NCBI GenBank assembly: GCA_004554105.1
Contig: SFNW01000109.1
Span: 1-5,850, forward strand
Source of the DNA: Clostridiales bacterium
Lineage (GTDB): Bacteria > Bacillota > Clostridia > Oscillospirales > CAG-272
DNA length: 5,850 bases
Reading direction: 5' to 3'
Made by a program: the position numbers and the translations under genes. The notes under the pieces are model-generated. The model was given only the letters and a program-made list of their open reading frames with translations, was not told the DNA's origin and did no database searches. Positions 1-5,508 of this stretch are shown piece by piece. Position 1 is the stretch's first letter. Each line of letters begins with the position of its first letter.

Positions 1-181
1 TGAATCAGCAGGAGGAAACGAGAGACTCAGTAAATATGGGAGAAACTGTTTGCCAAGCTGGAGCAATCTGGACCATGATCAGTACATGGAAATCCAAAAG
101 AACATAAAGGGCTATTGCGGAAATACGCCGAGAATAGAAAAAGAGTTTTTGATTTGGTACGGTGAAAAAGAGGGAGAATAA
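1..181 (+). CDS. C-terminal fragment of an unidentified protein (5' end outside window)
   Basis: An open frame enters from the left edge (first full codon at position 2) and runs 59 codons to TAA at 179-181, with a terminator 14 bases further on. It has no internal stop, uses only AGA for its three arginines, and is visibly AT-richer than the minus-strand genes that follow, so it may have a different origin. The product is not securely recognised. The stretch CLPSWSNL, encoded at about 47-70 and followed by a helix-like segment (QYMEIQKNIKGY), loosely recalls the C-terminal end of DegT/DnrJ/EryC1/StrS sugar aminotransferases, where a CLPSGSNLT-type motif precedes a final helix. The extra 20-residue tail does not fit that family well, so this is only a weak suggestion. 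The fragment ends with a charged tail (GEKEGE). That it is a real coding end rests on frame, composition and the terminator; the function remains open. Confidence 0.6.
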   Translation, partial: ESAGGNERLSKYGRNCLPSWSNLDHDQYMEIQKNIKGYCGNTPRIEKEFLIWYGEKEGE

Positions 182-195
182 TATAAGAGAACAAC

Positions 196-229
196 AAAAA
201 GCATCGCATATTTTTGTGCGATGCTTTTT
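196..229. terminator. Bidirectional intrinsic terminator between convergent genes
   Basis: A perfect 13-bp inverted repeat (arms 196-208 and 217-229) encloses an 8-base loop. The GC-containing core is GCATCGCA/TGCGATGC, and each arm ends in a run of five A or T, so RNA from either strand forms a stem followed by U residues. It lies 14 bases after the plus-strand stop (181) and 7 bases after the minus-strand stop (237), so it most likely serves both convergent genes. Confidence 0.9.
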
Positions 230-236
230 CATATGG

Positions 237-2216
237 TCAAGTGCGGGGCAAGGATTTGTGTTTGCCGAGCCATTCGGCATAGAATTCTTCCTGCCCGACG
301 GGCGGGCGGCAGGCGTGCCCCTCACATACATAAAACGCGGTATTTCCGTCTAGCAGCTTGTATTCCGCCGTTGGCGAGTCAAGCACGCGCACGAGCGTAT
401 CCGACGGGAGCGCAAGCGCGAGGTCGCCGATGCCGTCCGCGCCCTTGACCGCCGTTACGGCGGCGGGCGGGTCGAGACTGTCGGACAGTGCGCACAGAAA
501 CATGGCGTGTCCGGCGGGGAAGTCGCTTGCCGCGCGCGTCAGAAAGTCGATTTGCTTTTGCAGCAGCGGCGCATACCCGCAGTAGGGCAGCAGGACTTGC
601 AGGCGCGTCAGATTGTACGCCATCAGCGCGTTTCCGCTCGGCATTGCGCCGTCGTAGGATTCCTTCGGGCGGAGAATGAGCGTTTCATTTTCCTTGCCGG
701 AAAGGTAAAAGCCGCCCGCTGCCGCATCGAAAAAGTCGGCGACGGCTTTGTCGGTGATTTGCCGCGCGCGGTCGAGATATGCGTCGTTTATTGTGGCGTC
801 GTACAGCGCAAGCAGGGCAAACGCATAGCTCGCGTAGTCGTCGAGAAAGCCTTTGCCGCTCTGTTTGCCGTTGCGGAAACTGACAAACAGCGTGTCGCCG
901 CGGCAAAGGTTGTTTTCGATAAAGCACTGCGCCGCTTCCGCCGCTTGCAGAACCCTTGCGTCGCTGCCGATTCGATACAGTGCGCAGAGTGCGGCAATCA
1001 TCAGGCTGTTCCACGCGGTCAGAATTTTGTCGTCGAGGTGCAGGCGGGTACGCGCTTGCCGATAGGCGTATACCTTCGGCAGCAGCGCGTCGAATTTGCC
1101 GTCGGTATCTTCGCTGTCGAGCAGATTCGGAATGCTTTTGCCGTCGAAATTGCCTTCCTGCGTAATTCCGTAAGAACGGCAAAAGTCCGCGCCGTCCGTA
1201 TCGCCGAGAATCTCCTTGATTTCGCGCGGCGTGAAGACATAGAATTTCCCCTCGACGCCGTCGCTGTCGGCGTCCTGCGCACTGTAAAACCCGCCGTCCG
1301 GTGCGGTCATCTCGCGCAGCACATACCCGGCGGTCCTTTCGGCAATTCGTTTGTAAAACGGGTCTGCGGTCAGTTCAAATGCGCGGCAGTATGCCGAAAT
1401 CAGCAGCGCGTTGTCGTACAGCATTTTTTCAAAGTGGGGGACTAAAAAGCGGCGGTCGGTGGAATAGCGGCAGAAGCCGCCGCCGATGTGGTCGAACAGC
1501 CCGCCGCGCGCCATCTGCCGCAGCGCTTTTTCCGCCATGTGCAGTGCGCTTTTGTCCCCGTGCTTTGCATAGGTCTGCAAAAGGAACAGCAGATTGTGCG
1601 GGGCGGGGAATTTCGGCGCGTCGCCGAAGCCGCCGCAGGCTTCGTCAAAGCTCTGCCGATAGAAGCGCATCGCTTCTGCAAGCAGGTTTTCCGCGCTCTC
1701 TGCGGCGGCAGGGGAGGCGGTCGATTCCAAGGCGGACAGAATGCCGTCTGCCGATTGTAACAGCGTTTCGCGGCTTTCTTTCCACGCTTCCCGAATCAAG
1801 AGCAGCAGTTCCCTGAAGCCTACGAAATTGCCGCGTGAGGTTTTCGGAAAATACGTTCCGGCGAAAAACGGCCTCTTTCCGGCAGTCATGAAGATGCTGG
1901 TCGGCCAGCCGCCGCTGCCGGTAAACGCCTGACAAACCGACATATAAACGCTGTCGACGTCGGGGCGTTCCTCGCGGTCGACCTTGACCGAAATAAAGGA
2001 CCGATTCAGAATTTCGGCGATTTCGGCGTCCTCAAAACTCTCTTCCGCCATGACGTGACACCAGTGGCAGGTGCTGTAGCCGATGCTTAAAAAAATCGGC
2101 TTGTCCTCGCTTTTTGCGCGTGCAAAGGCTTCGTCGCACCAGGGGTACCAATTCACGGGATTTTCGGCGTGCTGCAAAAGATAGGGGCTGGTCTCCCCGC
2201 TCAGATGGTTGCTCAA
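237..2216 (-). CDS. yyaL: YyaL-type DUF255 thioredoxin-domain protein (SSP411/spermatogenesis-associated protein 20 family)
   Basis: This 659-residue protein is close to the usual family length and appears full length. Residues 1 to about 165 form a thioredoxin-like domain with the family hallmarks: N-terminal NHLSGETSPYLLQHAENPVNWYPW, redox motif C50-H-W-C53 followed by VMAEESFED, VDREERPDVD at 79-88, and GSGGWPTSIF with a following FFAGTYFP. The rest resembles an (alpha/alpha)6 glycosidase-like barrel, with GGLFDHIGGGFCRYSTD, PHFEKMLYDNALL and a TAWNSLMIAAL segment. The C-terminal CEGHACRPPV resembles the usual cysteine-containing end. The biochemical role of the family is not settled; a redox or disulfide function is only inferred from the CxxC. 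No signal peptide is seen, so it is probably cytoplasmic. The start is TTG (2214-2216), chosen because the conserved N-terminus begins exactly there and TAAGGAGA lies just upstream. It is the last minus-strand gene and ends at the terminator at 196-229. Confidence 0.93.
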   Translation of the reverse strand: MSNHLSGETSPYLLQHAENPVNWYPWCDEAFARAKSEDKPIFLSIGYSTCHWCHVMAEESFEDAEIAEILNRSFISVKVDREERPDVDSVYMSVCQAFTGSGGWPTSIFMTAGKRPFFAGTYFPKTSRGNFVGFRELLLLIREAWKESRETLLQSADGILSALESTASPAAAESAENLLAEAMRFYRQSFDEACGGFGDAPKFPAPHNLLFLLQTYAKHGDKSALHMAEKALRQMARGGLFDHIGGGFCRYSTDRRFLVPHFEKMLYDNALLISAYCRAFELTADPFYKRIAERTAGYVLREMTAPDGGFYSAQDADSDGVEGKFYVFTPREIKEILGDTDGADFCRSYGITQEGNFDGKSIPNLLDSEDTDGKFDALLPKVYAYRQARTRLHLDDKILTAWNSLMIAALCALYRIGSDARVLQAAEAAQCFIENNLCRGDTLFVSFRNGKQSGKGFLDDYASYAFALLALYDATINDAYLDRARQITDKAVADFFDAAAGGFYLSGKENETLILRPKESYDGAMPSGNALMAYNLTRLQVLLPYCGYAPLLQKQIDFLTRAASDFPAGHAMFLCALSDSLDPPAAVTAVKGADGIGDLALALPSDTLVRVLDSPTAEYKLLDGNTAFYVCEGHACRPPVGQEEFYAEWLGKHKSLPRT

Positions 2217-2222
2217 AGTTTA

Positions 2223-2229
2223 TCTCCTT
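2223..2229 (-). promoter_or_regulatory. Ribosome binding site fixing the TTG start of the DUF255 gene
   Basis: Read on the minus strand, AAGGAGA lies 6 bases before the TTG at 2216-2214. No ATG or GTG is better placed, and the conserved protein N-terminus begins at this TTG, so the site decides the start. Confidence 0.8.
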
Positions 2230-2320
2230 ATAGTATATTCATAAGCCGCGTGACGGCTGTGCAAATCAAATACAAGCTTGCCTTGGGACAAAGGCAATGG
2301 CGTCGTTCTCTACCGATATT

Positions 2321-2350
2321 ATAATACCACCCTTCAAAGCCTTTAGTCAA
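2321..2350 (-). promoter_or_regulatory. Putative sigma-A type promoter for the DUF255 gene
   Basis: On the minus strand TTGACT (2350-2345) is followed, after an 18-base spacer, by TATTAT (2326-2321), which overlaps a second candidate -10, TATAAT. The -35 box overlaps the GAC-TAA end of the FAD/Rieske gene. Transcription would start near 2314 and give a leader of about 98 bases. The leader contains two small inverted repeats (AGCCG/CGGCT at 2244-2258 and GCCTT/AAGGC at 2280-2295). Neither has a U-tract, and I recognise no riboswitch. No intrinsic terminator separates the two genes, so read-through from upstream may add to expression. Confidence 0.55.
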
Positions 2351-3644
2351 CATGACCTTCCTTCATGGCGGGATTGTCGATGACCTGTCCCCCCTTGTCG
2401 AAGCGCGAGCCGTGGCAGGGGCAGTCCCAGCTATGCTCTGCGGCGTTCCATTTGAGCGCGCAGCCGAGATGCGAGCAGCGCTTTGCCGTCGGCGTCAGAA
2501 AATTCAGGAGCGTTGCGCCGAGGTTGGCAAACAACTGAAGCCGAAGCATACTTCTGCTCGGGGCAAAGACGGGAGCAAAGTCGTTTTCGCGCCCAAGCGC
2601 CGCGTCGGTCAGAAGGTCGGCGGCGACCATGGAGGTCGTCATGCCCCAGTGGTTGAAGCCCGAGGCGACGAAAACATCGGGCATCGCGGGGCTGTATCTG
2701 CCGATATAGGGGACGCCGTCTAAGGAGACGCAGTCTTGATTTGCCCAGGCATACTTCTCCTCGGCGTTCGGCAGATACCGCTTGACAAAGGCGCGCGGGA
2801 CGTCAAAGCCGCCGCTTTTTGCGCCCGTGCGGCAGTCGCCGCCGCCTACAATCAGCAGATTCTTGTAATTGCGCAGATAGATGCCGCTTTCCTCTGCGGA
2901 TTCTGCGGTACAGTGCAGCTGCGGCGCGTTTTCGAGCGCGAGGACGAAGGAGCGCTTCTGATACAGCTTGGCAAAATACAGCCCGCGGCGGTTGATAAAC
3001 GGGAAGTGCGTGGCGACGATGACCTTTTTTGCGCGAATCCTGCCTTGCGCCGTGACGGCGGTCGTTCCGCTCAGTTTGGTCACGAAGGTGTTTTCGCAGA
3101 TGTTAAGTCCCTTTGCCGCGCCGTACAGGAATTTCAGCGGGTGAAACTGCGCCATGCCGTCATAGCGCACCGCGCCCGCCGTAGGAAAGGGAAGCGGCGG
3201 CTCTTTGACAAAGACCGCGTCAAAGCCGAGCGAGCGTACCGCCGCCGCTTCGCGTTCCATTTTTGCTTTGTCGTAAAGGGAATACAAAAAAGACGGTGCT
3301 TCTTCAAAGCTGCAGGGAATGTGCTCGCAGAGCGAGCGGAATCGCTCGAGCGCGGACAGATTGGCGTGCAGATACAGCGCGGCTTTTTCTTTGCCGAACT
3401 TTTGTATCAGCGTTTGATACGGCGTGCCGTGCTGCGCCGAAAGAACGGCGGTCGTCCCCTTGGTGATGCCGCCGCCGATGCGTTTGCCTTCGACAAGGAG
3501 ATAGTCGACGCCGAGCTCATCGAGCTTCAGTGCGCACAGCACGCCCGCCATGCCGCCGCCGATAATCAGGACGTCGGTCGTTCGGTCGCCCTTCAGCCTG
3601 GGAAATTCGGGCGGCTCGACGCCCTTTGTCCATAAGGATTCCAT
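2343..3644 (-). CDS. FAD-dependent oxidoreductase with C-terminal Rieske [2Fe-2S] domain (YhfW-like)
   Basis: From the preferred ATG (3642-3644) the protein has 433 residues. Residues 24-52 form a Rossmann dinucleotide-binding motif (DVLIIGGGMAG, with acidic E52 at the end of the second strand). GGGITKGTTAVLSAQHG at 57-73 is typical of the DadA-like (glycine/D-amino-acid oxidase fold) members of this group. A second FAD-contact region is visible near 325-340 (VFVASGFNHWGMTTS). The last 45 residues are a Rieske domain with all four ligands: C390-x-H392-LGC and C408-PC-H411-GS. The chain ends soon after, slightly shorter than the roughly 500 residues common in the family. The substrate is unknown. 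The frame remains open up to an ATG at 3746, but that codon lies inside the upstream gene's terminator. The chosen start has GAGG eight bases upstream and precedes the first conserved residues. No strong promoter is evident at 3645-3736; CATACT (3677-3672) is a weak -10 candidate. Confidence 0.92.
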   Translation of the reverse strand: MESLWTKGVEPPEFPRLKGDRTTDVLIIGGGMAGVLCALKLDELGVDYLLVEGKRIGGGITKGTTAVLSAQHGTPYQTLIQKFGKEKAALYLHANLSALERFRSLCEHIPCSFEEAPSFLYSLYDKAKMEREAAAVRSLGFDAVFVKEPPLPFPTAGAVRYDGMAQFHPLKFLYGAAKGLNICENTFVTKLSGTTAVTAQGRIRAKKVIVATHFPFINRRGLYFAKLYQKRSFVLALENAPQLHCTAESAEESGIYLRNYKNLLIVGGGDCRTGAKSGGFDVPRAFVKRYLPNAEEKYAWANQDCVSLDGVPYIGRYSPAMPDVFVASGFNHWGMTTSMVAADLLTDAALGRENDFAPVFAPSRSMLRLQLFANLGATLLNFLTPTAKRCSHLGCALKWNAAEHSWDCPCHGSRFDKGGQVIDNPAMKEGHVD

Positions 3645-3703
3645 ATTTTGTGCCTCGCTTTCGTTTCCGTTAGTATGCGCTGTTTGGGGAAAATCATGTT
3701 TCG

Positions 3704-3731
3704 GAAAAAAGAAGCGTTTGCGCCCACGCTT
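3704..3731 (-). terminator. Possible second, weaker terminator hairpin downstream of the AraC-type gene
   Basis: On the minus strand AAGCGT (3731-3726) and ACGCTT (3717-3712) can pair as a 6-bp stem with an 8-base loop, followed by C and six T residues (3710-3705). It comes right after the strong hairpin at 3737-3767, so it may be a back-up terminator. The short stem makes it uncertain. Confidence 0.35.
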
Positions 3732-3736
3732 TGACA

Positions 3737-3767
3737 GAAAAAGCATAGCCGACGGCTATGCTTTTTC
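3737..3767 (-). terminator. Strong intrinsic terminator of the AraC-type regulator gene
   Basis: A perfect 14-bp inverted repeat (arms 3737-3750 and 3754-3767) with a 3-base loop carries the core GCATAGCC/GGCTATGC flanked by A5 and T5 runs. It starts 5 bases after the regulator's stop (3773). Its arms share AAAAAGCAT/ATGCTTTTT with the terminator at 196-229. The hairpin is almost symmetrical and could also stop plus-strand transcription, but no plus-strand gene is present here. Confidence 0.92.
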
Positions 3768-3772
3768 AAAAA

Positions 3773-4651
3773 TTACTTCTTTTCGTTTACCGCAATCCAG
3801 ATTTCGCAGGTGTAGTTCGGATTTTGCACATCGGCGGAGGGGTAGACCTCAAGCTCGATGCCGCTGCCGTACTCGTAGGTGTTGCTCTGCGGGAAGAACT
3901 CGGTGCAGATTTTCTTGTAGGTGTCGCGGAAGGCGTCGGGCATTTTGCCGCGGCACTGGAACACGGCATAAGTGTGTGCCGGAATCTCCACAAGGTCAAA
4001 GCTTTCGTCGGTTACCGGCGTGCCGTTCCATTCCGCGCCGATGCCGTAGGGAAAACCCGAGTCCGCCATTTCGCCGGAAAAGCAGATGCCGAGTATGCCG
4101 TGAAGATTGTCAAAGTTTGCGTACTTGCAGAGCTTTTCCATTGTACCGTCCGTACTGCACGCACCCCAAAATGCCGAAATGCCGGCGGTGGCGGTGTCGC
4201 CCTGCGGTTTGTTGACCTGCTTTTTCTTGCAGACGACCTTGAGCGCGTCTCTTTTTTCGATTCTGTAATCCATCAGATTGCCTCCGTCTAAAATGAGTTT
4301 TACGGAAAGACGGGAGAAGGACTTGATTTTGCCGCCGCAGCGGGCTTCGGTCGGCGTGATGCCGTGAAAGCGTGCGAACGCGCGGGAAAAGCTTTCGGGC
4401 GTATCGTAGCCGTAGCGAAGCGCGATGTCGATAATCTTGCCGTTCGTTCGATGCAGTTCGTCGGCGGCAAGCGACAGGCGACGCATACGAATGTAATCAC
4501 CGAGCGTATACCCGACCAACATACTGAACATTCTCTGAAAATGAAACACCGACGAGGCGGCCTCCCTCGCCGCGGCTTCATAGTCGATGTCATCGGTCAG
4601 ATGTGCTTCGACATAGTCGATTGCCCGCTGTATACCGCAAATCCAGTCCAT
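3773..4651 (-). CDS. AraC-family transcriptional regulator with GyrI-like effector-binding domain
   Basis: This 292-residue regulator has its DNA-binding part at the N-terminus. Residues 8 to about 105 form the two helix-turn-helix units of AraC proteins: the first around 24-46 (DYEAAAREAASSVFHFQRMF), the second around 73-98 (IIDIALRYGYDTPESFSRAF, followed by HGITPTEAR). Residues 128-290 match the GyrI-like/AraC effector-binding domain, from DYRIEKRDALKVV to EVYPSADVQNPNYTCEIWIAV. That domain is known to bind small, often hydrophobic or cationic molecules in other regulators. The protein is presumably a ligand-responsive cytoplasmic DNA-binding activator; ligand and targets are unknown. The ATG start has AAGGAGG (4665-4659) seven bases upstream and the family's usual N-terminus (MDW followed by an amphipathic helix), so it is firm. 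The gene appears monocistronic, with an extended -10 promoter upstream and a strong terminator behind. The adjacent hydrolase could be a target. An internal start candidate at codon 127 is noted separately. Confidence 0.94.
   Translation of the reverse strand: MDWICGIQRAIDYVEAHLTDDIDYEAAAREAASSVFHFQRMFSMLVGYTLGDYIRMRRLSLAADELHRTNGKIIDIALRYGYDTPESFSRAFARFHGITPTEARCGGKIKSFSRLSVKLILDGGNLMDYRIEKRDALKVVCKKKQVNKPQGDTATAGISAFWGACSTDGTMEKLCKYANFDNLHGILGICFSGEMADSGFPYGIGAEWNGTPVTDESFDLVEIPAHTYAVFQCRGKMPDAFRDTYKKICTEFFPQSNTYEYGSGIELEVYPSADVQNPNYTCEIWIAVNEKK
4271..4285 (-). promoter_or_regulatory. Candidate internal ribosome binding site and ATG inside the AraC-type gene
   Basis: On the minus strand GGAGG (4285-4281) sits seven bases before an in-frame ATG (4273-4271), which is codon 127. 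This lies exactly at the junction between the DNA-binding and effector-binding domains. Initiation here would give a free 166-residue GyrI-like protein (3773-4273). The GG bases also encode Gly-Gly, so the site may be coincidental. Confidence 0.35.
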
Positions 4652-4677
4652 GCGTTCGCCTCCTTCCGTATGACCGT

Positions 4678-4686
4678 ATTATAGCA
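4678..4686 (-). promoter_or_regulatory. Extended -10 promoter of the AraC-type gene
   Basis: The minus strand reads TGC-TATAAT (4686-4678): a perfect -10 box with the upstream TG that compensates for a poor -35. The region about 17 bases upstream (AAGATT) hardly resembles TTGACA. Transcription would start near 4671, leaving a leader of about 20 bases that contains the AAGGAGG site. It lies in the 76-base gap after the hydrolase stop, where no terminator is visible. Confidence 0.65.
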
Positions 4687-4727
4687 GAGCAGAGAAACGG
4701 AATCTTGATATTCTGTGCGAAGTGGTG

Positions 4728-5432
4728 TCAGGGCTCGACTGTTTCTCCGATGACAAAATCGCGCAGTACGGCAAGCTGCTTTTCGGTGTGAAACCAATGC
4801 TCGCCCTCCTCGTAGATTTGCAGAGCGCAGTCGAAACGCTCGGCAAACGCCGTTACCGTTTCGCGGTCGGTCAGGTTGTCCCGTCCGGCGTAGAGAATCG
4901 CGGTTGGGCTGTTCCACGTCAAAATCGGGTGCTGCTTTGCGTAGGTGTAGTATTCCCATGAAAGCGTTTCGCCGAACGCAGTGGGAATCTCCCGCTCGGC
5001 TTGCAGCCGCTCGGAACTTACCGACGCCCACCCCATCATCTTTTCAATCAGCGCGGGCATATCCAATATAGGCGAGACAAACAGGCATTTTTGGAAATGC
5101 GCGGCTTGGAATGCCGACAGCGAAAAATAAGCGCCGATGCTGTTTGCGTATAGGGAAATGCTTTGCCAATTCTCTTTGGCATAAGACAATAGATTTTGCA
5201 GTTCGGGAACGACCTGCCAAGGCACGAGTTTTTCCTTGCCGCCCTTGCGCGCACCGTGTTCGGGTAAGTCAACGCCGAGTACCTGAAAACCGCGCGTGCA
5301 GAGAAGCGCCGCGAGGCTTTCGGCTTCTTCCTTGCACCCGCATTTGCCGTGAACATACAGGCAGACCTGCGCCGCGCGTTCTCCGTACAGCACGGCGGGC
5401 ATATCGCCGATACTCAAATGTTGAGTAAACAT
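4728..5432 (-). CDS. Alpha/beta hydrolase family protein
   Basis: From the preferred ATG (5430-5432) the protein has 234 residues and looks like a small, complete single-domain alpha/beta hydrolase. Visible landmarks in order are the oxyanion-hole HG motif (YVHGKCG, 27-32), VLGVDLPEHG (51-60) after strand 4, a nucleophile elbow ANSIG with S98, AILYAGRDNLTD with the probable acid D185, and EEGEHWFH with probable catalytic H212 or H215. The elbow is A-x-S-x-G rather than the classical G-x-S-x-G. No signal peptide or lid domain is obvious. The substrate cannot be told from sequence; an esterase or peptidase-like activity is possible. AAGGAGG (5443-5437) lies 4 bases before the ATG, slightly close. 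The frame remains open to 5537, but that extension overlaps the end of the Fic gene and looks non-coding (basic, no hydrolase features). The gene follows fic by 76 bases, and no terminator is visible between them, so co-transcription is possible. Confidence 0.88.
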   Translation of the reverse strand: MFTQHLSIGDMPAVLYGERAAQVCLYVHGKCGCKEEAESLAALLCTRGFQVLGVDLPEHGARKGGKEKLVPWQVVPELQNLLSYAKENWQSISLYANSIGAYFSLSAFQAAHFQKCLFVSPILDMPALIEKMMGWASVSSERLQAEREIPTAFGETLSWEYYTYAKQHPILTWNSPTAILYAGRDNLTDRETVTAFAERFDCALQIYEEGEHWFHTEKQLAVLRDFVIGETVEP

Positions 5433-5436
5433 AACG

Positions 5437-5443
5437 CCTCCTT
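5437..5443 (-). promoter_or_regulatory. Ribosome binding site deciding the hydrolase start
   Basis: A perfect AAGGAGG on the minus strand lies 4 bases before the ATG at 5432-5430. It favours this start over the upstream in-frame ATG at 5537, which lies within the fic coding end. Confidence 0.75.
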
Positions 5444-5508
5444 GAGGGATAATGGCTGCTATAGTTGATTGATTTGTTTTTCTATGGTCAATTTGACACT
5501 TTGCGTTT

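Noticed and set aside
5..331. Minus-strand open frame of 108 codons with a hydrophobic stretch
   Set aside because: It runs through the bidirectional terminator and overlaps both the 3' end of the DUF255 gene and the plus-strand gene end. The hydrophobic part comes from reading the A/T-rich hairpin.
507..1445. Plus-strand open frame of 312 codons
   Set aside because: It lies wholly antisense to the well-conserved DUF255 gene. The translation is basic and low in recognisable motifs, as expected from the reverse frame of GC-rich coding DNA.
2244..2295. Two small inverted repeats in the DUF255 leader as a possible riboswitch or attenuator
   Set aside because: The stems are only 5 bp, neither is followed by a U-tract, and no conserved riboswitch core is recognisable.
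2736..3635. Plus-strand open frame of 299 codons
   Set aside because: It is antisense to the FAD/Rieske gene, which has clear domain motifs over the same span. No ribosome binding site or known family is seen.
3550..4215. Plus-strand open frame of 221 codons
   Set aside because: It crosses from the FAD/Rieske gene through a terminator into the AraC gene and is extremely rich in Arg and Cys, typical of a shadow frame.
5486..5497. Near-palindrome GTCAA-t-TTGAC and a TTGACC that could be a -35 box for the hydrolase gene
   Set aside because: The nearest -10-like TATAGC lies 22 bases away, too far for a normal promoter. The one-base centre prevents a hairpin, and an 11-base palindrome in AT-rich DNA may be chance.
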